Under the pieces are notes generated by a model. The model worked only from the letters and a program-made list of their open reading frames with translations, did no database searches and was not told the DNA's origin. 64,000 nt of DNA, taken from the NCBI GenBank assembly GCA_028023455.1, contig JAQFVV010013334.1:64001-128000 (forward strand), in the 5' to 3' direction. The translations under genes and the position numbers were made by a program. This document shows, one piece after another, positions 46,440 to 58,889 of the stretch. Each line of letters begins with the position of its first letter. Positions within the stretch are counted from its first letter, which is position 1. Source of the stretch: Epiperipatus broadwayi. Its lineage: Eukaryota > Onychophora > Udeonychophora > Euonychophora > Peripatidae.

Positions 46440-48200
46440 ATATTTTTTTCATAAACAAAAAAAAAAAAGTATCTGAATGTATTTTTTTTAATAAAAAAAT
46501 ACCAGATTGAAATATAAAAATATTTTAATAAAAAAATAACGTAAGTTAAAGTAAAAACAGGTATTAATTAATTCCTGTAATCTGTAAATGGAAATGATTG
46601 TTTATTAATTATCTAAAAGCTGTGTAATTAAAAAGTCAGATGGAAAGTTAGATAAGAGAAGAAAGGGATTTTAGCTTCACCAATGGAAGCCAAATAAAGG
46701 CCCGGACCATAACGAAAAAACAGAACAGTGACGTTTTTGTTTATGGAATCCATAGGAGGACTATAAAAAGAAAAAAATATTGAGTTCCAGTCAGAGAGTT
46801 TTTCCAACTTGATTTGATGACAACGGTAAGACGCACTTGCCGTTCTCTCTCATTTTTTTTTTTTTTGTTTGTTTTAAAAAAAAAAAGTAAAATGAAAAGA
46901 CTGTGATACCAGAATGGAACCAGCTAATGCTACCTCCAGAACATTTTCTTCCAATGGAGACGCCGTGGGAATTGCCAACGGGAACATGGACTATATGAAA
47001 TGAACAATTATTAAAATCAATTAAGAACTTTCGTCAAGTTTCATAAATTGATAAACAAGCCAATTTAAAAGTTAAAACGGACTCTTATCTGACTTTTGTA
47101 AGTTTTTAAATCAAATTAATAATGTTTAATTTTATATGTTTTCCGATTGATAAACATCTTTCCATTATTATTTTTTTCTTATTGTAAAGATTATTTAAAT
47201 GCATGAAATTTAAGTTGTTTATAGACGCTTGCATGGATTCGTTTGCGGTTAATTATATTTTGGTTTTCATATTTGATCAAAATATATAGACATTCGATAA
47301 ATAATGATACCTTACGATGAGTATCTAAAATGTATTTATTCGGATGTCTTTTAAGTTATTGGTGACAACGCAAGTATCTTATGGTGAATACTATTGGGTT
47401 ACTTATAAGTTTCCCTCTGCGATTGTCGGTATCAATAATTTTGTATTGTGATCGTTTATGTTTATTTTGAAATGTTTTTGACCGTGGAATCCATGTAATC
47501 GATCTATATCCAACACGTTTAAACTCATTTGTGCGAAGGTATCTAAATGTTAAACTTAAGTCGGGCGTGAATGGCTATATAGATTTGTAAAGTTATATTA
47601 GGGAGGGTAATCTTAGGTTATTTGTGGCGTTGTTGAATTGGGTCAATGGATTGGATATATTTGTGTAATTAGTAGATGTAGTATGAGTTTCGCTACGTGC
47701 AGAATCGCTGTATACACCACACCAACCCTTTGCCTATGGATGGGATTGTAAGTCGGCACAAAGGATCGCGGTCCCTTCCTATGGAGTTTTTATTTTATTG
47801 TTCTTCTTGCTATACAGACGTCATATTCCTGTATTAGACAAGAGTCAATGTTTTCTTAAACTATATTGTTCAGATGTCCATTCCTGACAGTATAGTATTT
47901 TTGTGCTGTTGTATTTTCATGCTACATTGAATACATAAATGTATCGGATGGATTGATGCCAGTTTGACTGCGAATTTTAGCCTAGGGTTAAATAGGGATA
48001 GAATGTTTTATTTTCAAATGCAGATCTATGTAGTCTATTCATACTTGACAATCTAAATAAAAAATTAAAATCATTGAAATTTATGTAAATGTAAAAATAA
48101 AGAGTAATATAAAAATCTAAAAATGTTAAACCTATTCCTCGAATTTAGAATGATTTTATATGTGCGTAAATAAATATTTTATGTGTAAATTTCTGGCAGT
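46440..48200 (+). repeat. Diverged direct repeat of 27480-28900, copy 2
   Basis: This copy carries the blocks listed for copy 1 and additionally the promoter and first exon of the candidate gene between them (about 46680-47050). G exceeds C on the plus strand here too, though less than in copy 1. The homology ends shortly before the last exon. Confidence 0.6.
46762..46793 (+). promoter_or_regulatory. TATA box and initiator of the candidate gene
   Basis: TATAAAAA (46762-46769) lies 31 bp upstream of the A of a TCAG initiator (tccagtcagagag, A at 46793), the canonical distance for animal polymerase II core promoters. A CRE-like gtgacgttt lies at about 46728-46736. In this AT-rich genome TATA alone would mean little; the exact TATA-initiator spacing plus a splice donor just downstream is what makes it credible. 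Confidence 0.45.
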
Positions 48201-48808
48201 GGCTTTTAATCTTTTATATTTAAGATATAAAATTAAGATATTTTATTATCTCTGCTACTCACTGAGCTAGTGACTTGGGCTAACGACCGGAATCAAAATT
48301 AAAAAAAAAAAAAGATTTTTTTTTTTTTTGACTTACGTATCTGCCTACTTTATAAATTTTTCTAGGTTCAAATGCCTAGATGGCGCCCTGTAGTGCAGTT
48401 TACGTAAGTCTAGCATTCTCCGGATCGTTACAATATATATTAGCACTATGAAAATCCATCAGATCAGTTGGGCTCTATTTTCAACCAACAATTCTAAGTC
48501 ATTTAATCCATGCAGTCTTCTCTAAAATATTTTTTATTCAAGATAGATAGATATTTATTTTATGAATTAATGATGAACATATATTTTCTATTTTGTAAAG
48601 TGTTTACTTTTTTTTTTTTTTTTTGCATTTTAGGTTAGTCAATGGATGGTTGGCATTAAGCATTTAATTCAAGAATCCAAAAAAAAATTAAATGACTTTG
48701 AAGATACCAATAAAGAATCTCAAGACGAAACTGAAGTTGAAATTAATACAGACACTTCTTTGTGATGAAATCGTCTTTTATTTTTGTAGTATTTTAATTT
48801 TTATTAAA
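46793..48808 (+). CDS. Candidate two-exon gene for a 46-residue peptide
   Basis: Exon 1 would be 46793-46825, with a 24-nt leader and an ATG at 46817 giving MTT, then a consensus donor (gacaacg/gtaaga). The intron runs to 48633, which has a long T tract and gcattttag. Exon 2 begins gttagtcaatgg and stays open in the same phase for 43 codons to TGA at 48763-48765. An ATTAAA at 48803-48808 could direct polyadenylation. The peptide starts MTTVSQWMVGIKHLI, then has a lysine-rich helix (QESKKKLNDF) and an acidic tail (DETEVEINTD). I know no matching family. An ATG inside exon 2 (48646) is an alternative start, and an unspliced small frame at 46914-47003 is another reading. The intron shows G-over-C skew as expected of transcribed sequence. 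Confidence 0.35.
48276..48431. mobile_element. Small inverted-repeat element in the intron (MITE-like)
   Basis: Outer ends taacgaccgga and tccggatcgtta are complementary with one extra base. Inside them gacttacgta and ttacgtaagtc form a second matching pair. The arms therefore share order outer-then-inner, as in a short MITE whose left arm has gained a poly-A/poly-T expansion (48305-48330). It is GC-richer in the middle (gcctagatggcgccctg). It lies about 200 bp before the last exon of the candidate gene. Confidence 0.45.
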
Positions 48809-48809
48809 T

Positions 48810-49030
48810 TTAGAACAAAATAATCAAACTGAACAACAGTTTTTTATATCTCCGTATATATATTTCTTATAAGTTTATGACATTAAAAAAGGTTTTAATC
48901 TACATTTTACTGTAACTATTTACAGATCATAATAATGTTCTGTAAATGGATACAATTATATATATATATATATATTCTAACGTCTCAATTTAAATGAAAA
49001 TGTAAAGAATCAGACCACAGAACTTAAACA
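48810..49030. other. AT-rich spacer
   Basis: An (at)n tract at 48957-48976; nothing else recognised. Confidence 0.4.
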
Positions 49031-49031
49031 T

Positions 49032-49190
49032 TAGACCATTGTTCTTAACCTTTTTGGCTGATCCATAGCCAATAGATTGGGAAAACCAAATTGCAATCTC
49101 GTATTCTAATTGAAACTGGGTAAGTAAGAAGTTAACTGTTCCAAAATGAAAATCAGAGAAGAGAAACTGAAAGCGCACCTTGGTTGTGTT
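49032..49190. repeat. Possible hAT-terminus fragment
   Basis: ccattgttcttaaccttttt followed by ggctgatccatagcc resembles the 'CAGTGGTTCTTAACCTTTTTGG' terminal repeat of some hAT elements. No matching right terminus or 8-bp duplication was found, so it may be a fragment. Confidence 0.3.
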
Positions 49191-49269
49191 TGTGTGTACT
49201 GAAAGCGTATTCGCATATGGTTGAGCCTTTATAAGACCCTAACCCACGCAAACGCACTCATTTCAGATT

Positions 49270-50785
49270 TCCAAACAAAATGAATAATCAATGTAAATAT
49301 ATAATTTTTCTGGGATTTAAATTTTGACTTCTAAACTTTTAAAACATAATGTAAATTTATGTAAGATTTCAACAATCACTGGTTTATTAATTACTAAATG
49401 AGTTTATACTTACATAATTTTGTTTTATTTATTTATTAACTACATTATCTTAGAGTTTCTATTAATAAACATTCATTAAGCAGTAATAGTTATCTGAGGA
49501 CTTTTCCTTGATAAACATTTACTACTATCAAGATGAATGTGCATATCCGGGATTTTTATGTACGCATTCTACTTTTAACTTATTTGGATTCAAATAGCAA
49601 ATAGTAATAAAATATTTAAGTAACCTTAAATAAATCACCAGTGTGATATCAATTTAAATGATATCAACATGATCATTAAAGTATAATACGATATACTTTA
49701 ACAAAAATAACAAAATTGTTTGTTTCGTGTAAATAACAAAACAATATAATAATAATAATAAATACAAATAAGCACTATATGACAGCAAATATTAAAAATA
49801 AATATTTATAATATGAATTATCTCTGTAGGACAACAAATATTAAAGATAAATGTTTTTGACACTTTTGAAGGTTATGTGGTATATTGATTATATTTACAC
49901 TTGATGTATAAACTCACAGTATGTGTGGTAATGCAATATGCACCATAGTAGGAGATAGATTGCAATGATTTATCCCACTTTTACTTTGAATATATAATCG
50001 GATTAAGTATATCAAAACTATAAATTTAATACTTATATATTTGTCACTTTCTTTATCCACTTGAGGTTAAATTTGAATTTTATTATTGTAAGGTTTATTT
50101 TACAAACACCTATGCAATAGAGTATTTTAATATTTCTCCACCATACTATTGGAAACTGGTATACAAATTATATCACAGCAGCAAATCTCAACTTGTAATT
50201 TTATATTAATTGTAGCAAATATTTAAACACATAGTATTTGGTGAACCAAACATAAATGCCTTTTATCCTGAAAAATTACAACTTCTTTTAGATAGTTTTA
50301 CTCAAACATGGATCGAGAAAGGAACTTTAAAAGAAAAATCACAAATGATAAAATATAACTTAATATTTATATTTTAAATAAATTTAAACCGATGGTTAAA
50401 AAATGCAATCTCTCTCCACTAACAAAGATTTAATCTCTATTCATTCTTACTTATCTAACACACTATAGTCTTAAATATTGAATGTAAAATATTCTAGGTA
50501 GGTTTTCAACATTTTACTACTCTAACAATTTATTAAACTATTCATTAAAACATAACTAATACAGCGTTCATATAAATTTTATATAGCAATCCAATATCGA
50601 ACATTTCCAAATTTTATCAATAATAGGACTCGCAAATGACAGCACATTTAAAGATTGTAGCACTATTGATTATTCACTTTTAGTGAAGATTAAAATCATT
50701 CCAATCAAATTAATCCATTTTGAAAAATATGTATCCCAAATTTTTAATTCTTTAATCTTCTTAATTCTTTTGATAGTTGTTTTTA
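49270..50785. other. AT-rich spacer
   Basis: Nothing recognised. Confidence 0.4.
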
Positions 50786-50789
50786 TGTC

Positions 50790-51510
50790 ATATCTGACCT
50801 TGCCTTCAGAAATGGACTAGTTCAGATTCCTTCTTTATCTGATCGGATTGATCATTCATTGCTACTAACCAATGTGTAAACATATTGATAATCAATGTAT
50901 AAACATGGCCAAAGGATAAAAATAAGTATGTCCTAGGTATAGACATGTGTATAAAATCCTACCATTGGTTAGACTCTTTAAATCCGATTGCTGCCAATAA
51001 GGTAAGGGATTTGGCAATAAATAGTCAGCCTTTTTGGAGGCAAGCCAGAGAACATCTCTCTGCCTATATGTCTGAACATGCTCTCCATTGAAACCACCTT
51101 CAACAGGGAAGGTGTTTCTACTATATTCACTATCTATATGTCTACACTGTGAAGCAAATCCTAATAGGACTGGAAGCTGCTACACCTATGGCAGACTTGA
51201 GGTAAGCTGTCCAGTACAGTCAGAAGAGTTAATACTAGAACTCATGAGGCAAGCTAATATATATATAGCTGGAAGTGAGTTCAGTCATTCTGCATGACCA
51301 GCACATACAACTCTATTTTGGGAATATTTATATTTTTATTGATATTACTGTTGGTTTGAGTCTAAACCCTGCATTTCAGCCAAATACCACAGTGTATAAA
51401 CACATAAAATCTTCAAGTAATTCTTTGTCAAAACAAGTACTTCGATCACTATGCCACCTCCATGCCTATGTTTTAAAGAAAATTGTTTCTATTCAATAAC
51501 AATATATTAT
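50790..51510. other. GC-richer unknown segment, LTR-like or exon-like
   Basis: Composition is more balanced than in the flanks. It contains TATA-like tgtataaaatcctacc (50950) and two adjacent plus frames, 51088-51297 (69 codons) and 51275-51499 (74 codons). The first has a cysteine/charged mix (CEANPNRTGSCYTYGRLEVS) but no family I recognise. A worn solitary long terminal repeat or an unrecognised exon are the options. Confidence 0.2.
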
Positions 51511-52740
51511 TTATTCCTTTATATAAGAAGCACTTCCAATATCCTTCACCAAAAACTTCCTTTACTGGATAAGATTCTGGGATAATCATTCAAAATTTTA
51601 TTGGAATAGATATTAAAAGCATATTCCTTTGAAATTGGAGAAACAATTTAGCTGTTTAATTATTTAAACAAATTTTAGTAGTATATTCTAGAATTTCAAT
51701 ATCGCAAATTTGAAATTTTCTTAATTAAAAAAAAAAAAAAGTGTTGTTTTTTCCTTCATATTTTGAAATGGAGTGGAGGCCTCACCCTGTCTAGGGCAGA
51801 CTTCTAGATATTGTTTTTTACCCTGTCAAGCTCGGGCAGATAGGTAGGTACAAAAATGGCTATTTTAGATAAAATCACGATTGATCTTATACTACACTGA
51901 AAATTTTATAGATTGACTTTTCATTTTAAGTTATTGGTATTTGTAGATTTTCTCCTATGACATCAAAATTTTCCACAATGCGTCTCTCCTTATAGATGAT
52001 TTTCGGGAAGATGATTTTCGGGATGTCTCCATAATATCGTAAATAATCAGATGAGATTCTATACTTTTTCTTCGAATTGGCGTGAATATGGTTTTATTTT
52101 GTAATACAAACAAGAAAATAAATAAAAATGCCATTTATTAACAAACCTTATTATATATTATATTTGTCAATAAATATTTGATCAAAACAATTTTATTACT
52201 CTTTTAATTTCAATAATTTTATTATGTTTTATATTGCTGTATTAGAAATATTTATCAATCTAAATATTTAATTATCTAAGATTTCTGTAATTATTTTGTT
52301 AATCTTTCTAGCATATTTTTATATTTATACATAAATGTTCAAAATTTTATATATTTCTAATTACTAGTACTTCTGTGGATTGAATCGACAATTTATTCAT
52401 TTTGGAATTTTTTATAAATATTCCAAGTTAGCAAACTTTGACTACTTAAGATCTCACTGTTTATTCATAAACACTATTCTATGTGTACCTGAATTTATAG
52501 CTATCTCTAAAACAGTTCGCTAATTGTTTGTTAAATTGTTATAAAGAAATGCAACATTATCCACAAGGTGGCGCACAGAATACAGTTGTAGTGTTTATCA
52601 TATTCTATAATTCATACTTTTGTCTAAAATTTTATAGTGTGTGATTTTTCTTTGGCTTTAAACAAGAAGGTGAGTGTATTTGCTTTATATATTGGCATTT
52701 TAGAACTTATATCATAAATTATTAAATGTAAATTTAGCAA
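51511..52740. other. Spacer with a short local repeat
   Basis: At 51780-51845 accctgtctagggcaga and accctgtcaagctcgggcag form an imperfect pair about 48 bp apart. tccacaaggtggcgcacaga at 52560 is a GC-richer patch of unknown origin. Nothing else. Confidence 0.35.
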
Positions 52741-52839
52741 AGTTAAACTTTAAATTCCAACAGCAAAATTCAATATGGATTCTGAAGGTATGTCACAACC
52801 TGAAAAGGACAAAAAGTAAATAACCTTAAAGGGAAGAAA

Positions 52840-54232
52840 TGTCAAGTTAAAAAGGTTCTGCAAAACCTCAAAGATACCTAGGTTTCCCAATCTACAAAAC
52901 TCCAACTGCAATGGCAAGAGAGATTCAAGATGCAATCCTCCATTCAACTGAAGCCATCACCACTTCACTCTCTAGAGTATACCTTTCATTATATGGAAAG
53001 GTTGGCTTCCTCAACATGATCATAATGCCAAAAATCTCATATTATCTTCCATTCATTAAAATGTCTAAACAGTTTCAAAATAAAATTAACTGATTATGCA
53101 CCAAACTTCTCTGGAGAGGAAGGACAGTTGCTATTAGCTTGCAAGGTATTCAACGACCATGCAGGTTCAATGGACTGTCATTCCACTCAATACAAGCAAT
53201 CATTTTACAGAAAACCCACAACACTCTACATAATCTGATCCTCTCCTGCGGATACTCTTAACATTATTAAAAAAATTACACCGACAGATCGTCCTCCACC
53301 CTCTTCCAGTTCATGGATAGCATCCCTAATACAACACCTACAACTTTATAACCCGATAATACCCTTTAACCTTAACCAAAAAATCACTTTATGGGAAGCA
53401 TACAATATAATCAACAACCCATTAAAACCAGCCTAAAAGTAACCAATCAAAGACTCATTACACACTTCAAAAGATGGAGTCTGGAACCCAAATTCCTTGA
53501 CTTCATCATTAAAATAAATCTTAATGCGCTACCCACGAATTGGTTTTTTTTATCACCAAAGAGGTTTTACCAGCATTGACCCTATATGTGGTCTGTGTGC
53601 TTGTGAAGATGAAATCATAGACCATATTATACACCGGTGCCCAAGACTTAAAACTCTGAAAGATATAATTATAATCAATTCCAACATAAGACCTGATATT
53701 ATTTTCTCACTTGAAAATGCCATTCATAATGGATTTTTTTCAATAATAAGGCTTTCTACCTTTGTCCTTTATTCCTTATGGATAGTGAGATGCAAAAGTC
53801 TCATGGAATTAACCCCGCCACAAATCATACCATTGTTTTATCAAATGCTCAAAAAAATCCAAGAAATGTGACCAGCTCCTTGCCGTCTTTTCTGACACCT
53901 GGTCTTTAATTGCTCTTTGCTTTTCCTGATTTTCAATTCCCACCTACCCAGCATTATAAAATAGTCAATTATAAAAGAAAATATTCATGTTTATATTAAA
54001 AATGTTATGTTTATATTAAAAATGCTAATACCATTAAACAAGTTCTTAGAATCTCTTCACTATACCTAACCACATAAGAGTATAACATTGTGCTCTCATA
54101 ACATAATCTAGACAGATGACAAATAGACCATTATATAATCATATTATTGTACAATTTATTCATTTATTTATCCTTTATTAGTATGTAATAGTGCACTATT
54201 TATTGTTAATAAAAATTTTATTGAAATGAAAA
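52840..54232 (+). mobile_element. 5'-truncated LINE, copy 1
   Basis: It begins in the post-catalytic part of ORF2 (QRYLGFPIYKTPTAMAREI), continues through SRVYLSLYGKVGFLNMIIM and LLWRGRTVAIS...LQGIQRP (normally FLWxGKxxRIxxxxLQRPxxxGGL) and ends in a zinc-binding tail, CGLCACEDEIIDHIIHRC (C-x2-C-x8-H-x4-C, 53587-53640). The last frame closes at 53871. About 360 bp of 3' untranslated sequence ends in taataaaaattttattg. The thumb block resembles the L1/Tx1 group. 5' truncation is the usual result of incomplete LINE insertion. Confidence 0.7.
53524..53871 (+). pseudogene. LINE ORF2 C-terminal zinc-binding domain
   Basis: This 115-codon frame is the longest intact piece of copy 1. It carries the Cys-Cys-His-Cys tail described for the element at residues about 22-39, then a helical hydrophobic end (IIRLSTFVLYSLWIVRCKS). 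In complete elements this region helps bind element RNA or target DNA. Upstream coding sequence is in other frames, so it is a fragment. Confidence 0.6.
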
Positions 54233-54239
54233 AGGTTAA

Positions 54240-56020
54240 TGGCTCACAAAATCCTACCAGTATGCTTCAAAATAAAGTAGAAAGGGAGATTGATTCTCGA
54301 AAAAGTGTCCAAAATAAAAAAGTGATATTGCACTAATTTCAATGTTAAGGCAAAATTTCAAGGAAAGAATAAAAATGTCAATCAAAAAGTCAAAAGTTTA
54401 CAAAATCAAGAAGATACTCCAATTATAGACAGGCATCTACACCTACTGCCAAAATTTCAGATCCATTTTTTAAAAAATAAATTATTGATCAAAATAGTTT
54501 ATTAGCGATTACGACAGAAAAAAATCATAAATTTACCGATAAAGAGGGCATGTTGCCAGAAGTGATGGACTCTCAAGAGTTTATGACCATTTTGAACATG
54601 AAAACTGCTAAGAACAAAGTTCCAATTGCTAATCTAGAAAAAAATACAGTTAAATCAAGGTCCCCAATTAAGAATATAGCCCCTAGATCTATCCCAAAAT
54701 AATTCAGAGGAAAAAAACACATTTGGGAATAAATGCAAGATTTTAAAAAATTGTTATCATAATGAAGTCAATTCAAAACAACCACTAATGTCGAGAAGTG
54801 ATAAACAAACACAATCATTTAGAAATGATAGTAAACAAGCAAATTTGCAATTTCCCAGCTTTATGGAAGGTGAAAATGCAAGATACAATGGAAAATCAAC
54901 TGCATCTGAGGCAGAACATCACAGTACATATGAAGAAAAATTAAAATCATTTAATAAAAGCTGTGAACAAACCAAACAAAAGATAAAGACCACATCTGAA
55001 GATGAACGAGGTGAATTCTCTAATAATCAAAATAGAAATATGCAAGTTGAGAGATTTACTCTGATAGACAATGAAGAGGAAAAGATAGTAAACAATCAGG
55101 CAACACACATATTGAATCTCCAACTTAAAATTCAATCAGGCTCTATATGATAGGGTCAGCAATAAATTTAATGACATGATACTTCCCATTCTCTTCAATG
55201 TCTTCAAAAATTACAATAGTGAACTTACATTAATTAATACTTACCATGATGAATGAAAACTGTAATCTATTTTCTTTCCTCACTGATCAATTCTTTTTTT
55301 TAATTAAGAATCAAAACCTTGGTGACACAATCAATAGAGTTTTTCATCATCCCAATGGGAAGTCCTTTGTGGTAGAGTTCAGAAATATTCAATAAGAGAT
55401 TTTCAAATGCAATCAAAATATATTAAGCAATAGGTTTTTAATTAAGATCAATATGTTGAGGCCAAGATTTGTTCATGGAATAATTAGAAACTGTTGTATT
55501 AACTTTAGCAATGTTGATTTTAAAAAATTGCTTTCAAAATATGGCAATATAATTTCATTCAGATATCTCACAGAGAGGAGTGGTAGAGTTCAGAAATATT
55601 CAAAAAGAGATTTTCAAATGCAATCAAAATATATTAAGCAATAGGTTTTTAATTAAGATCGATATGTTGAGGCCAAGATTTGTTCATGGAATAATTAGAA
55701 ACTGTTGTATTAACTTTAGCAATGTTGATTTTAAAAAATTGCTTTCAAAATATGGCAATATAATTTCATTCAGATATCTCACAGAGAGGAGGTCCAGAAT
55801 TGAGCTCTCCAACAAGCTGCCTTCTCTCTGAAGCTGATGAATGGGATATCAATAACTGACCTGCCACCAGTTCTTAAGGAGTACAACTGCTCTATGTTCC
55901 TATCTATTCAGAGTATCCAGCCATGTTTCATCTGTGGAGACATGACACATTTGCTGATTTTGTGCCCTAGCAAAACTGGCACAAAAAACAGCAGATCTCA
56001 GATGCAAGTCAGACTCTAAG
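54240..56020 (+). pseudogene. LINE ORF1 (gag-like RNA-binding protein), broken
   Basis: The N-terminal two thirds are polar and lysine/glutamine-rich in several frames; the longest piece is 54788-55150 (120 codons). A 211-bp segment is tandemly duplicated (55371-55581 and 55582 to about 55790), so the block RPRFVHGIIRNCCINFSNVD, which looks like an RNA-binding fold, occurs twice. The C-terminus has a zinc knuckle, CFICGDMTHLLILC (C-x2-C-x4-H-x4-C, 55924-55965). In active elements ORF1 coats the RNA. Frames change at least four times. Confidence 0.6.
55371..55790 (+). repeat. 211-bp tandem duplication inside LINE ORF1
   Basis: Units start at ggtagagttcagaaatattc (55371 and 55582) and are nearly identical, differing at a handful of sites (for example agatcaatatg against agatcgatatg). 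The duplication adds about 70 residues and changes frame at the junction. It probably arose after insertion. Confidence 0.9.
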
Positions 56021-56699
56021 AGCTTCAAATCTCCTTCTACCTCTGTCAGTGCAAGAGTGAATGCTCAAGATCAAATTGTGGTAAAGATCACAAATGAACA
56101 TGTCCAGCCTGATCAAGATAACAAAAGTGTCAATTTGATTGATATGGATGTTGAAATCATATCTTCAGCTAACATTCCAGAACCAGCCCAAAACTGGAAA
56201 GTTGGGCCCCTGTTATTAATAACTTAAAACTGTGGGCTATACAAATTGTCCAAACATGTCAAATCACGAATTATTATTACCAAAAGGAAGGCATCAGTCA
56301 CCTTGTTCCACAGCATAATAGGGACTTCAGCCTGACTATGGAACCTGGTTCAGAAGGAGAGGGTGAAAAGTCAGAAGTTATGAGGCCTAAAAGTCAAAAA
56401 GGAAAACCAAGCAAGAAAAGGTCCAGAAAGTCTGAAGCAGGGGTTGAAGTTGAGTTGGAGTTAGGTGTAGGTCTTCAACAGTGGTTGAGTCCAAGCCTGA
56501 TGAGAAGTGCCACTGAAGGGATTTGCAACCAGAGCTCAGCTAAAGAAAGTCTTATACAAGCTGAATCAAAAGCTTGGAATTCAGATGGATCCACTTCAAC
56601 ATTGCTGGAGTAGGTTGATTTAATTAATGACCTAGACTTGTATAACATGGAAATATAGAGTGGTTTCCATATTGGCAGTAATAGAACATGTCAATTAGA

Positions 56700-57200
56700 A
56701 TTGCGGAGTGAACATTAGAGGGCTGAACTCCAGGCAAAGGGTTTATGCCCTCAAGAACTGGTTTGACAACAATAATCTCTATGTCATCTGCCTGTGTGGA
56801 ACCTAATTTTACTGGCAGTCTAGTGGAAAGATCAACCCACTGGCAGTATAGTGGAAAGATTGACCAGGTTCTTAGCCAGTTTAGGGTCCTAATATATCAA
56901 CCATCTAACATAGCCTCCTCTGGAGTAGCAATATTAATTAACAAAAATTTATATCTGGACAATAGCAAAACCTTATATCATAGTAATGACCTACTAATAG
57001 TTGAATTGACAATAGCTAATTCATCAATAGTACTGGTTTATACATACCCCCAGAGAAGCCATGAACTGGCCTCATGTACAGTGAATAGGATCAATTTAGT
57101 TCTAGCTACAACAGTGTTGCCTATCATTTTTTTCAGGGACTTTAACATGAGCTATCAGAAATGTAATCAAAAGCACTTTCATAGTCTTAATTGAATGCTG
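56700..57200 (+). pseudogene. LINE endonuclease domain, broken
   Basis: Reading across frames gives GVNIRGLNSRQRVYALKNW (N-terminal NxRGL block), a region with a 28-bp tandem duplication (56811-56838, 56839-56866) that destroys the catalytic glutamate block, then SSGVAILINKNLYLDNSKT, LLIVELTIANSSIVLVYTYP and FFRDFNMS (usual GGDFN). These are the expected landmarks of an exonuclease-endonuclease-phosphatase fold that nicks target DNA. Confidence 0.65.
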
Positions 57201-58039
57201 TTGTGTGGGGAGGGAAGTTTCTCATAAAACATCTATTTCTTCTACACATGGCAGTACAGAACTTTAATAGATCTTCTCTATTATAGTCCAGAAATCTATC
57301 ATGAACTCAGTGCAAAGCAACAACTTGTCACATATTCAGATTATCTGGTCATGTTAATTTTCCTGAGACTAGACCATCTATTACTGATCTCTTCAATTAA
57401 TACAAAGACTATAAGACTATTGTCTGAGGTATATATCTTCTTCCATAAGGTTCAGCTCCTTACATTAGTGCTGCTCCATGTGCGGTCAGCTTTTGTGGGA
57501 TTCTTGGGATCTCATTAACAACTTCACTGAGAGAACCAAGGATCCCATCATACTGCTCGGAGCTGACACAATTGTAAACATAGTCAGTGAGCTATCATCC
57601 TTAGAGGCAGAAGTGGAGGAGAACCTTAGCCTTAAAAAGCAGTATAGAGATAGACAAGAAGTACTTGTGAACTACATCACAATAAAAAGAGCCAAGATTT
57701 ATTTATCCATTCAAAACAACTGGATGTGAAGCTATCTAAGATGGGATATTAGTGTGAGGAAAAATTCAACACATCTGTCATAACCATCAATAATATATTT
57801 TTTTTAGGAAATTCAATGCTCAACAAGATAGATAATCATTTTAAGGAAAAACTTCAGTGCTCTAAATTTGAAATATATGGCAGGAGGATGAGTCCTCATA
57901 AGAACATGGCATAACTGAGCAGCAGATACTACAATGGCTTAGATCTTATCTTCAGCACACACATCCAGGACTCTATGGAATTCCACTGTTCTTACTACTA
58001 CATTTAAGCAAATTCACAACAACAATAGTCCCCTGAGTC

Positions 58040-58885
58040 ATTGACATGCTGGTCAGGGACTTTCAGAGCATCCCTGACCTATATCCCATTGCACTTGTGC
58101 CATTTACCAATAAGCCACTTGATCCTTCACCTCTCATAAACATTAGACCAATCTCACTAATGCCATTATTAATAAAGTCCATAGAATCGCTGATTAAGGA
58201 TAAGAAACAAAGCAGCTGCTTAGTACAATTTCAGTCCAACAATTTGCCCAGAAGGGATCATCCACCACTGAGGTTGTTAGGAGGTTTGCCCTATTGGTGA
58301 AACATGTTAGAATAAAAAGAGCATTGGGACCCATTGTTGCTCAGGTAATATTTGTGTTAGCATTTGACTCTATGGTGCTGGAAAAATTATTTTCACTTCT
58401 TGAGCACTAAGAAGTACCTAAAGTGTACATTCATACAATCAACAATTTGCTGCTGAATAGATTGATTTATACATCTCTTAATGGCTCTTTAGGCCTGTGG
58501 TTTAAGCCTCATATATCAATACCCCAGGGCTCACCACTTAGTACCCTATGTTTCATAGCCTATTTTAACCCCATACTATCAGCTATTGAGAAGCATCTGC
58601 CTAGGGTATATGTCACAGTTTTAAAGGAGAAGGTATGCCACATTTCTTTTGTTGATGATGTGACAATCTTTCCTCACATTGCAAAAACATCTGCCAATAC
58701 TATATAAGCTTCTGGGTGATTACACTGGGGCATATGGGCTAAAAGTTCAACCCACAAAAGACTTGATACCTGGAAGATATATGGAGGTATGTTCATTACA
58801 TCAAGATTTTCAGGCAAGCCCCAAAATTTTCTGGGTTCTCTGTAGTTTCATTCAGGGTGGCTATGAGAAGAGCGCTGCAAGATAA
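58040..58885 (+). pseudogene. LINE reverse transcriptase domain, broken
   Basis: Fingers: NIRPISLMPLLIKSIESLI (usual RPISLLNxxxKIxxxxL). Palm: ISIPQGSPLSTLCFIAYFNP (58515-58575) and the catalytic box SFVDDVTIF with FVDD at 58648-58659, then LLGDYTGAYGLKVQPTKDL (usual SGLKxNxxKT). Frames shift between the fingers (58046-58300), the palm (58423-58707) and the next segment (58679-58885). Catalytic residues of the FVDD box are intact but the protein cannot be made in one piece. Confidence 0.75.
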
Positions 58886-58889
58886 TTTA

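Noticed and set aside
46914-47003. A 29-codon unspliced peptide starting MEPANATSRTFSS
   Set aside because: It is short and has no homologue I know, and the preceding AG has no pyrimidine tract; the spliced model from 46817 to the last exon is better supported, although neither is proven.
54947-55135. Minus-strand 62-codon frame
   Set aside because: Antisense of LINE ORF1.
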